A stretch of 30,381 nt of DNA from Mycoplasma sp. CAG:472 (GTDB taxonomy: Bacteria > Bacillota_I > Bacilli_A > RF39 > UBA660), in assembly GCA_000437315.1 (NCBI GenBank), contig FR899381.1, positions 1-30,381 on the forward strand. The letters run 5' to 3'. Below the pieces are notes generated by a model. It was not told the DNA's origin. It searched no databases and worked only from the letters and a program-made list of their open reading frames with translations. Shown in pieces: positions 16,136-23,103 of this stretch (its first letter is position 1; every line of letters begins with the position of its first letter). Made by a program: the position numbers and the translations under genes.

Positions 16136-16164
16136 TTTACATTTCTTCTTTTAAATGATAAAAT
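16136..16164 (+). promoter_or_regulatory. Promoter of the XRE-ImmA/PIN pair
   Basis: TTTACA (16136-16141), 17 bases, TAAAAT (16159-16164) preceded by TGA (extended -10); the ATG follows at 16187 after AAAGGAAA. The XRE protein probably autoregulates here, but I see no clear palindromic operator. Confidence 0.7.
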
Positions 16165-16186
16165 ATAAACTGAAAGGAAAATAAAA

Positions 16187-17221
16187 ATGAATGAGATTGG
16201 AAACAATTTAAAAAGAACCCGTTTACTAAAAAAGTTATCATTAAAACAGGCTGGTGATTTACTTAATATGAGTAGTACTGCTGTTGCTAAGTATGAAAAA
16301 GGAGATATTATTCCTGATTCACAAAAGTTAATTGAGTTTTCTAGAGCATATAATGTTAACGTATTAGATTTATTAAAAGTTTATAATAAACCTCAAATGA
16401 AATTTATTGCATTTAGAAAAAAGAAAAGATTAACTGGTCAAAATCTAGATTTATTAAAGGACATAATAATGAACGAAGTTGGAAACTATGTTGAAGTATT
16501 AAGCTATAATGATATTGATAATACTATAAAACTACCTAAATATAAATGTAACTGTATTGAAGATGCAGAAATTGCAGCGCAAAAGTTTAGAAATTTTATT
16601 GAAATATCAGAATTACAGCCAATAGTTAATTTAATTAATATTTTGGAAAATTTAGGTATATACATAATCCAAATTAAAAATTCAAATAATAGATTCAAAG
16701 ATTTTGATGGACTAAGTGAAATTGTCGAAGGTATTCCATTTATAATTATTTTAGATGATATAAAAGATGGAGCAAGACAAAGATTTACCATTGCTCATGA
16801 ACTTGGACATTTATTAATTAATTGTGATAAAGATAATGAAGAAAACCTTTGTAATAGATTTGCTAGTGCCCTATTAATGCCTAAAAAAGCAATTATTAAT
16901 GAAATTGGGAACTATAGAAAAACCATTAGTTTTTATGAATATATAGCCGTTAAAGCAGAATATAAAGTTAGTTATGCTGCAATTAATTATAGATTAAAAG
17001 ATTTAAATATTATTAATGACTATTTATATAAAAAAATGAGTATTTATATAAGTACTCATATCGGAACAAGTGACCCAAAACCAATTAAACCAGAAATAAC
17101 GTATCAATATAAAAAAATTGTTCATAAGTTAGAAAATGAAGATATTATATCATTAAATAAAGCTTGTGAATTACTCGGAGAAACTGCTGATGAATTTAAC
17201 AGAGAAGATTATAATTACTGA
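16187..17221 (+). CDS. XRE-family regulator fused to ImmA/IrrE metallopeptidase
   Basis: Residues about 5-65 are a Cro/CI-type helix-turn-helix (LSLKQAGDLLNMSSTAVAKYEKG). A COG2856/ImmA-IrrE zinc peptidase follows, with the HELGH motif at 204-208 and the downstream CNRFASALLMP stretch typical of the family. In ImmA/IrrE systems the protease cleaves or destabilises a repressor on a stress cue; fused XRE-COG2856 proteins are often antitoxins or regulators paired with a toxin gene. The 3' end overlaps the next gene, a PIN-domain protein, by 32 bases, so the two are translationally coupled. The pair reads on the plus strand between minus-strand genes, as expected for an inserted module. Confidence 0.88.
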   Translation: MNEIGNNLKRTRLLKKLSLKQAGDLLNMSSTAVAKYEKGDIIPDSQKLIEFSRAYNVNVLDLLKVYNKPQMKFIAFRKKKRLTGQNLDLLKDIIMNEVGNYVEVLSYNDIDNTIKLPKYKCNCIEDAEIAAQKFRNFIEISELQPIVNLINILENLGIYIIQIKNSNNRFKDFDGLSEIVEGIPFIIILDDIKDGARQRFTIAHELGHLLINCDKDNEENLCNRFASALLMPKKAIINEIGNYRKTISFYEYIAVKAEYKVSYAAINYRLKDLNIINDYLYKKMSIYISTHIGTSDPKPIKPEITYQYKKIVHKLENEDIISLNKACELLGETADEFNREDYNY

Positions 17222-17705
17222 TACTAATATAATAACTGATTTATTTAATGCTAATTTATTAGAAAAGTTCTCTTTACTTGATAATGTTTATATTTTAGAT
17301 ATTATTAAAGAAAGTGAAATAAATCATAAAACATGTAACATGGAATTAATAAATAAGATTAAAGTAATTCAGGCTACTTCAAATCAGATTTTAGAAATGC
17401 AAAAACTTGCAAAAGAAAACAAAAAATTATCACCACAAGATTTAATTAATTATGTTGTTGCTAAAGATAATAATTATATTTTAGCAACTGGTGATAATAG
17501 ATTAAAAACATTTTCAGAAAAAAATGGTGTTGAAGTATTAAGAACATTAAAGATTATAAAATTAATGAATTCAAAAAATATTATTAATAAAGAAAATGCA
17601 ATTGAAGCATGTTTGTTATTAAGAAATAATCCATATACACGAATACCATTAATTGAAATTGATAATACCATTGAGGAAATTAAAAAATTGGCTATAGCAG
17701 TATAG
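17190..17705 (+). CDS. PIN-domain protein, probable toxin of an XRE-ImmA/PIN module
   Basis: PIN domains are Mg-dependent RNases, and many are toxins of type II modules. With the ATG at 17190 (GGAG nine bases upstream) the protein has 171 residues; a GTG at 17166 would add eight. Acidic active-site candidates are D11 (TDTN), E41/E43 (KESEI), D84 (SPQD) and D102 (TGDNRL). The order DTN ... QDLINYVVAKDNNYILATGDNRL ... VEVLRTL follows the PIN pattern. After about residue 125 a C-terminal extension (NAIEACLLLRNNPYTRIP) resembles the tail of DUF3368-like PIN proteins. Role inferred from domain and pairing. Confidence 0.75.
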   Translation: MNLTEKIIITDTNIITDLFNANLLEKFSLLDNVYILDIIKESEINHKTCNMELINKIKVIQATSNQILEMQKLAKENKKLSPQDLINYVVAKDNNYILATGDNRLKTFSEKNGVEVLRTLKIIKLMNSKNIINKENAIEACLLLRNNPYTRIPLIEIDNTIEEIKKLAIAV

Positions 17706-17715
17706 TCAATTTTTT
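17683..17715 (+). terminator. Terminator of the PIN gene overlapping its stop codon
   Basis: A 14-bp stem pairs 17683-17696 with 17701-17714 over a GCAG loop (one G-U pair), ending in six T. The last codons and the TAG stop (17703-17705) lie in the stem. Confidence 0.85.
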
Positions 17716-17780
17716 ATTAGAAAATTCGTTGTCTACTTTTAGCACCACTTTGTGAACCACCAAAATTATATTTTAATTAT

Positions 17781-17805
17781 AAAAAAGTACCAATACTTTG
17801 GTACT
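17781..17805 (-). terminator. Terminator of the tagA-like gene overlapping its stop
   Basis: On the minus strand AGTACCAA pairs with TTGGTACT over a four-base loop, followed by six U. The TAG stop begins in the 5' arm (17804-17806). Confidence 0.85.
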
Positions 17806-18502
17806 ATTTTTTAAACATAAATACAATATTATTTTGAATAAATCTTTTTAATCTTGTTGGTTCACATATAATTCTATATAGCCACTCTAAATTAAGTTTA
17901 ATAAATAATTTTGGAGCTCTTTTTTTGCATCCACTTAATACATCAAATGTACCCCCTACACCAATAAAAACTCCTTTTTTGGCTTTTTCAATATATTTGT
18001 TTATTAATAATTCTTGATTAGGAACTCCTAAAGCAATTAATATTAGATCTGGAGATAAAAAAATTATTTCTTGCATAATTTTATCTTTATCTTCTACATA
18101 GCCATCACTAAATCCAACAATATTAATATTTGGATATTTTTGATTAATATTTATAATCAACTTATCTAAAACTTCTTTTTTAGAGCCAAATAAATATATA
18201 CTCTTTTTATTTTTATTACATATTTCAAGTGCTTTACTAGATATATCAACACCAGTAATTCTTTCCTTAATATTTATATTATACTGTTTTGCTTTTTTTA
18301 TAATTGATATACCATCAGGAACTAAAATATTATTATCATTTAAAAGCATTTCTTTTATCTCTATGTTTTTATAGGATTTTATAATTATTTCAGGATTAAC
18401 AGTTATAATAAATTTTTTTTTATTTGTAATAAGTAAATCTTCGAGTATACTATAAAATATGTTTTCTTCTTCATTGTATATTTTTTCTAATATATCTTTC
18501 AT
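17804..18502 (-). CDS. tagA: WecG/TagA/CpsF-family ManNAc transferase (GT26)
   Basis: TagA/WecG adds ManNAc from UDP-ManNAc to undecaprenyl-PP-GlcNAc, the first committed step of wall teichoic acid linkage-unit or ECA synthesis. This 232-residue protein shows the family's VPDGISII, ERITGVD, FGSKKEVLD, PDLILIALGVPNQE and IGVGGTFDVLSG motifs, then the C-terminal LEWLYRIICEPTRLKRF that attaches the enzyme to the membrane. The start overlaps the stop of the TuaH-like gene as ATGA. The UDP-GlcNAc 2-epimerase at 22000-23103 can supply UDP-ManNAc, strengthening the assignment. Confidence 0.9.
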   Translation of the reverse strand: MKDILEKIYNEEENIFYSILEDLLITNKKKFIITVNPEIIIKSYKNIEIKEMLLNDNNILVPDGISIIKKAKQYNINIKERITGVDISSKALEICNKNKKSIYLFGSKKEVLDKLIININQKYPNINIVGFSDGYVEDKDKIMQEIIFLSPDLILIALGVPNQELLINKYIEKAKKGVFIGVGGTFDVLSGCKKRAPKLFIKLNLEWLYRIICEPTRLKRFIQNNIVFMFKK

Positions 18503-19770
18503 TTTTCATCCTTTTTTATATAATCAATAATTACTTTTGCTTTATGAGACCAATCATTATCCTTTGCTTCTTTAGTTAGTAAATCCAAATATTTTTTATC
18601 ATTTTTTAATTTCATTGCTTCGTCTAATTTTTTTATAAAGTCTTCATAATTTTTACCAATTAAAACAGATTTATATTTTCTACATTCAAGCATATCTGTA
18701 GTAACTATAGGTTTTTTCATAGCCATATATTCAAAGAGTTTTACAGGACTAGTAGATGATGTTATATCATTAAGTACAAAAGGAATAATCATTACATCCA
18801 TTTTACTAGCATAGTTTTTTAATACTTTATAATCCCTAGGTCCAAAAAAATAAACATTTTTAAGTTCATTTATACCAGATAAATCAAAACTTTCATCATA
18901 TTTTATACCAAATAAAACTATGTTATATTTATTTGTATCATTAATTTTCTTTATTAAATCATAATCAAACCAACTAGCAAGAGCACCATAATAACAAATA
19001 CATGGTTTATTTAGTACTTTAGTAAATTCACTTTCAAATTTATAGTCTTTATCAATTGTTTGAAAAAAGTTATAATCAACACCATTCGAGGAAAAAATTA
19101 AATTTTCTTTACCTCTTTTTTCTATTATATCTTTTTCTAAATTATCTGCGGTTACAACTACATAAACATTTTTTTTATGATTTAATATATATTCATATTT
19201 ATCAGAAATATTTTTAGGCAAATCTTTTGTTCCAGATAATACTGGAGAAATATGATCTATATATTCATAAATAAATTTAAAACCATTTGCAATATAATTT
19301 TCAATATTTTCTACAGATAATTTCCAATCCGTAGAATAAAGCTGTATATATTTTGGCTTATTAATATCCTTTAAGCAATTCATAAGAATTTTATTTAAAG
19401 CTTTATTATTATAATTAAATAAATATAAATTATCACTAAACTTTTTATATATTTTTACTTTATCTGTCATTGTAGTTACTTCATAAAATACTAAACAATT
19501 ATTTTTAGATAAATTATTTGCAATATGTTGTGGTCTTTGAAATAAAGGTACATTATAACCAAAACTACTTCTCCATAAAATAATCCTATCATATTTATTG
19601 TCACTTAATATTTTTTCTATTTCTTTAGTATATTTTTTCTTATTAAATATAGTTTTAAAACTTATTTTATCTAAATAATTTGCAATTATATATGCTCTTA
19701 ATTTTTTACAAAATCCAATAAATCCATATTTTTTATATACATTTACAAGTTTACTTATTTTTTCTTTCAT
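18499..19770 (-). CDS. Glycosyltransferase, TuaH-like (GT4/GT-B)
   Basis: The 423-residue cytoplasmic protein has the FQRPQHIANNL segment near residue 76 typical of TuaH-like glycosyltransferases, a middle VVTADNLEKD, FSSNGVDYNFF (acceptor/donor hinge) and a C-terminal donor-binding part with PVKLFEYMAMKKPIV, whose glutamate is the usual GT-B ribose contact. It probably transfers a sugar onto a lipid-linked surface glycan. The ATG has AAGGAG upstream; that ribosome site and the start lie within the end of a frameshifted upstream remnant. The gene is coupled to tagA by ATGA. Confidence 0.75.
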   Translation of the reverse strand: MKEKISKLVNVYKKYGFIGFCKKLRAYIIANYLDKISFKTIFNKKKYTKEIEKILSDNKYDRIILWRSSFGYNVPLFQRPQHIANNLSKNNCLVFYEVTTMTDKVKIYKKFSDNLYLFNYNNKALNKILMNCLKDINKPKYIQLYSTDWKLSVENIENYIANGFKFIYEYIDHISPVLSGTKDLPKNISDKYEYILNHKKNVYVVVTADNLEKDIIEKRGKENLIFSSNGVDYNFFQTIDKDYKFESEFTKVLNKPCICYYGALASWFDYDLIKKINDTNKYNIVLFGIKYDESFDLSGINELKNVYFFGPRDYKVLKNYASKMDVMIIPFVLNDITSSTSPVKLFEYMAMKKPIVTTDMLECRKYKSVLIGKNYEDFIKKLDEAMKLKNDKKYLDLLTKEAKDNDWSHKAKVIIDYIKKDEK

Positions 19771-20037
19771 TTTATCTCCTTTTTAACAGTAATATATTTT
19801 TGATTTTCCGCCCTATAATTATTTTTATTAGTGTATTCAAGCATCCCTAAATCAATTAATGGTTTTAATATTTTTTTCACCGACATATCTTTTAGAAACA
19901 ATATTTAAATATTCCTTAATTACTTTAGCACTTTTAGCTTCATTGCAATACTCTAAAACTTTTATTTGAATATCACTTAGCAAAATTTGTTGTCCACTCT
20001 GTGCACCACTTAATAATTCTTCTTGATACTTTATCAT
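19767..20037 (-). pseudogene. Frameshifted C-terminal wHTH remnant of an AlbA/RecG-like ATP-binding regulator
   Basis: An ATG at 20037 opens 61 codons (MIKYQEELLSG, QSGQQILLSD, VLEYCNEAKSAKVIKEYLNI, KRYVGEKNIK) that stop at 19852. A +1 shift in an A-rich stretch (A7 at 19871-19877, A4 at 19863-19866) continues with IKPLIDLGMLEYTNKNNYRA and ends in a TGA at 19767-19769, overlapping the ATG of the next gene. The joined text strongly resembles the C-terminal winged helix of AlbA_2/RecG-like ATP-binding proteins, whose large N-terminal part is missing. It is expressed as part of the leader if the promoter at 20060-20088 works. Transcriptional slippage on the A run could in principle restore the frame. 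Confidence 0.7.
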
Positions 20038-20059
20038 CACCTTAAATACTCCTATCACA

Positions 20060-20088
20060 ATTATAACACGATAAAAAAAAAGTACCAA
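20060..20088 (-). promoter_or_regulatory. Promoter of the TuaH-like/tagA operon
   Basis: On the minus strand TTGGTA (20083-20088), 17 bases, TATAAT (20060-20065) with a TGT extension. The -35 lies in the 3' arm of the upstream terminator stem, so terminator and promoter share bases. Confidence 0.75.
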
Positions 20089-20103
20089 TAATTTTTTGAT
20101 ACT
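20073..20103 (-). terminator. Intrinsic terminator of the phosphoglycerol transferase gene
   Basis: AGTATCAA pairs with TTGGTACT (one G-U) over a seven-base loop, followed by about nine U on the minus strand, five bases past the TAA stop. Confidence 0.8.
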
Positions 20104-20108
20104 AATTT

Positions 20109-21620
20109 TTAACAATCATTATTTATAAAACAATTATTATAAAATCTTGAATTTTTGTTAAGTTCTGTATTTACATAACTATAATTATATTCTTCTAAAA
20201 GTGTATGTTTATCACTAAACAAATTAGTTCCAAGCCCTAATCTATCTCCATCAATATATACGTCTAATGATGCCAATGTTGTTGGAAAAAAATCCATTGT
20301 AGAAAATATTCTTTCCTTTTCATTAATTGGTTTAACATTTGTATTAATAAAGGCATTATAAACAGTTCTATTATAGTGTGCAGGTAAATTATTAAAAGAA
20401 TAATTATTCATGCTTAAGTGATCTCCAACTAAAACTATTGTAGTGTCTTTATAAAAATCTTGTTTCTTTATCCATGATATAAAATTATTTACTTGATAAC
20501 TTGAACAAGCTATTGAGTTTAAATACTTATTATCATATTCATTTTTACAAAAATCGCTTGTATATCCATCCATTGCATGAGTATCCACTGTAAGAAGCGT
20601 AAAATTAAATGGTTCTTTATTCTTACTAATTTTTTTAAGTTCTCTTTTAGCATATGAGAAAAGTTTTTCATCTTCATAGCCCCAAAATACAAAATAATCA
20701 TCATCAATAACTCCATCTTCTATTGCAGTATAATAATCATAAATTTTATATTGACCATGATTTTTATAATAAATATCTCTACCTGCAAAGGTTGCATCTG
20801 AACCAAACATAATATAATTATTGTAACCATTATCATGTAATATTTCACCTAAAGTATATGCTCCCGGTAAAATTTGCTCATAATAATTATAAAGTAAATT
20901 ACCACTAAAAGGAGATTTAAGTGGAAGTCCTGAGCTATGAGCAACCATAGCACCAATTGTCCATCCAGTTGCACCAGCTGTATAAGCACCACCAAATGCA
21001 TCTGTATTTGAAAAACTAATATTATTATTAGCAATTTTTGTAAGTTGTGGAATATAATTTACTTCATATCCACCGCCATTTTTTATATCCATATATGTTG
21101 ATTCCATTGATTCTAAATATATATATATTAAGTTTCTTTTTTTATCTGGAAAAGTCATTTTTACTTTTTTAGGAAAAACATAGTTATCTTCAATAAATGA
21201 TGACTCTTGAAATTGATATTTTAAATAATCAAAAAAATACAAATTTTTACCAAAATACCTAAATGAATAAACAAATATAAATATTGGTATTAAATATAAA
21301 AATTTATATATTTTTAAATAAAATAAATCAAAATATATTTTCTTACCAAATGCTACTATTTTAACATTTAAACTAAATTTTTTAAAAATATAATGAATAA
21401 TAATTATACCAATTATTATAATTAAAGGAATTATAAAATTTTCTTTAAAAAAAGTAAGTATCATATTATTTCCTGTACCAGCCAAAGGTGATGTAATTGT
21501 ATAAATTATTTCATCAAATGATTCAAAAGAAAAATTATTTATAGCCCATTTTGCACTGTTATAAATAATCATTCCTAGATATAAAATTATTAATGACATT
21601 ATATATATAGCTATTTTCAT
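20109..21620 (-). CDS. MdoB/OpgB-like phosphoglycerol transferase (LtaS/sulfatase superfamily)
   Basis: The 503-residue protein has membrane helices in its N-terminal part (about 3-20, 62-79, 107-120) and an extracellular alkaline-phosphatase-superfamily domain from about 160. Metal and catalytic signatures are YIYLESMESTYMD (E170), GATGWTIGAMVAHSSGLPL with the expected nucleophile T221, FTLLTVDTHAMDGY and VLVGDHLS. The GTGWT-type motif is nearer to MdoB/OpgB than to LtaS. It probably transfers glycerol-1-phosphate from phosphatidylglycerol onto a glycan or builds a polyglycerol-phosphate chain outside the cell. It overlaps the upstream small membrane gene as ATGA and has its own terminator. 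Confidence 0.82.
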   Translation of the reverse strand: MKIAIYIMSLIILYLGMIIYNSAKWAINNFSFESFDEIIYTITSPLAGTGNNMILTFFKENFIIPLIIIIGIIIIHYIFKKFSLNVKIVAFGKKIYFDLFYLKIYKFLYLIPIFIFVYSFRYFGKNLYFFDYLKYQFQESSFIEDNYVFPKKVKMTFPDKKRNLIYIYLESMESTYMDIKNGGGYEVNYIPQLTKIANNNISFSNTDAFGGAYTAGATGWTIGAMVAHSSGLPLKSPFSGNLLYNYYEQILPGAYTLGEILHDNGYNNYIMFGSDATFAGRDIYYKNHGQYKIYDYYTAIEDGVIDDDYFVFWGYEDEKLFSYAKRELKKISKNKEPFNFTLLTVDTHAMDGYTSDFCKNEYDNKYLNSIACSSYQVNNFISWIKKQDFYKDTTIVLVGDHLSMNNYSFNNLPAHYNRTVYNAFINTNVKPINEKERIFSTMDFFPTTLASLDVYIDGDRLGLGTNLFSDKHTLLEEYNYSYVNTELNKNSRFYNNCFINNDC

Positions 21621-21967
21621 TTTTGCCTTCTTTCTAATGTTAATGATACTTTTATATTTTTAGTTATTTTATTATAAAATTTAGGCAAAAATAAACTAAT
21701 AACTAAAGATAGTAACATATATTTCATAGAAAAATTAAATGAAAACAAATTAATACTAAAAATATTATATTTATTGACACTAAAAAAATTTAAAAATATA
21801 TTCATTATTAAAGCATTTATATAATTATACATTAGGTATACTAAAAAATTATCTAATAAATTATTTAACTTATAATACTTTCTATGAATTACTAGTGAAA
21901 AAACACCAGGTATTAATAAACATATATGTAGCATATTACCCACCCATCTAATAATATAGTTTATCAT
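21617..21967 (-). CDS. Small hydrophobic membrane protein, unknown
   Basis: I do not recognise this protein. Up to 116 residues with about three hydrophobic segments (roughly 10-28, 42-62 and 82-95) and a basic C-terminus. The ATG at 21967 has no Shine-Dalgarno; an in-frame ATG at 21934 (giving 105 residues) follows GGGTGGGT and may be the true start. It is coupled by ATGA to the MdoB-like transferase, so it may be a partner or membrane chaperone of that enzyme. It lies just past the terminator of the epimerase gene. Confidence 0.55.
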   Translation of the reverse strand: MINYIIRWVGNMLHICLLIPGVFSLVIHRKYYKLNNLLDNFLVYLMYNYINALIMNIFLNFFSVNKYNIFSINLFSFNFSMKYMLLSLVISLFLPKFYNKITKNIKVSLTLERRQK

Positions 21968-21975
21968 AAAAGATT

Positions 21976-22005
21976 AAAAAAACAAGATAAATTTCATTTT
22001 TATCT
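21976..22005 (-). terminator. Terminator of the mnaA gene overlapping its stop
   Basis: On the minus strand AGATAAA pairs with TTTATCT over a seven-base loop and is followed by TG and seven U. The TAA stop of the epimerase (22000-22002) is in the 5' arm. Confidence 0.75.
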
Positions 22006-23103
22006 CATTTTTTCTAATATTGCATCAACTATTTTTTCTGATGCATGTCCATCTCCATAAGGATTTGATGCTTTACTCATTTTTTCATATTCTTTTTTAT
22101 CTGTTAATAATTTTTTAGTTTCATTATATATTGTTTCTTCATCTGTTCCAACAAGTTTTAAAGTACCTGCTTTAATTCCTTCGGGACGCTCTGTTGTATC
22201 CCTTAAAACTAAAACTGGTTTTCCAAGTGATGGAGCCTCTTCTTGAATACCACCACTATCTGTTAAAATTATATAACTTTTATTTTGAAAATTATGAAAA
22301 TCAAATACCTCAAGAGGTTCAATCAAATGAACTTTATCATCACCTTTAAATACTTCATTTGCTATTTCTCGCACCTTTGGATTTAAATGTATTGGATATA
22401 TTACTTTTACATCATTAAATTCATCGGTTATTTTTTTTACAGCCTTAAAAATATTTCTCATAGGTTCACCTAAATTTTCTCTACGATGAGCTGTAAGTAG
22501 AATCATTTTTTCATTAGGTTTAATCCATTCAAGTTCAGGATGAGTATAATTTTCATCCACTGTTGTACTCATTGCATCTATAGCAGTATTTCCTGTAACA
22601 TATATTTTACTTTCATCTTTACCCTCTTTTAAAAGGTTTTCTTTACTCATTAAAGTTGGTGCAAAATACATATCTGTCATACAGTCTACCATTTGTCTAT
22701 TCATTTCCTCAGGATATGGAGAATATTTATCATAAGTTCTAAGTCCTGCTTCAACATGTCCTATTGAAGTGCCATTATAAAATGCCGCTAAAGCACCTGC
22801 AAAAGTTGTTGTTGTATCACCATGAACAAGCACAATATCCGGTTTTTCTTTTTTAATAACTTCCTCAAGTCCTGTTAATGCTCTAGTGGTAATATCACCT
22901 AAAGTTTGTCCTTGCTTCATAATGTTTAAATCATAATCAGGTTTAATATTAAATGTTTCTAAAACACTATCAAGCATTTGCCTATGTTGTGCTGTTACCA
23001 CAACTATACTTTCAATTTCTTTTCTTTTTTCTAATTCTTTTACAAGAGGAGCCATCTTAATAGCCTCCGGTCTTGTTCCAAAAATACTTATTACTTTAAT
23101 CAT
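22000..23103 (-). CDS. mnaA: UDP-N-acetylglucosamine 2-epimerase, non-hydrolysing (WecB/MnaA)
   Basis: It interconverts UDP-GlcNAc and UDP-ManNAc in the cytoplasm. The 367-residue length is standard; GTRPEAIKMAPL (9-20), VHGDTTTTFAGALAAFY, HVEAGLRT, LLTAHRREN and LTDSGGIQEEAPSLGKP are the family's motifs. It supplies the donor for the TagA/WecG transferase at 17804-18502. It is the last gene of the large minus operon that begins with the ABC-2 permease, and its start overlaps the upstream glycosyltransferase stop as ATGA. Confidence 0.95.
   Translation of the reverse strand: MIKVISIFGTRPEAIKMAPLVKELEKRKEIESIVVVTAQHRQMLDSVLETFNIKPDYDLNIMKQGQTLGDITTRALTGLEEVIKKEKPDIVLVHGDTTTTFAGALAAFYNGTSIGHVEAGLRTYDKYSPYPEEMNRQMVDCMTDMYFAPTLMSKENLLKEGKDESKIYVTGNTAIDAMSTTVDENYTHPELEWIKPNEKMILLTAHRRENLGEPMRNIFKAVKKITDEFNDVKVIYPIHLNPKVREIANEVFKGDDKVHLIEPLEVFDFHNFQNKSYIILTDSGGIQEEAPSLGKPVLVLRDTTERPEGIKAGTLKLVGTDEETIYNETKKLLTDKKEYEKMSKASNPYGDGHASEKIVDAILEKMR

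Noticed and set aside
17166..17189. GTG start for the PIN gene
   Set aside because: The ATG at 17190 has GGAG at suitable spacing and begins just before the first conserved strand; GTG lacks a clear ribosome site.
20038..20115. N-terminal extension of the wHTH remnant to an ATG at 20115
   Set aside because: The extra 26 codons cover a terminator hairpin and promoter; the ATG at 20037 fits the promoter position better.
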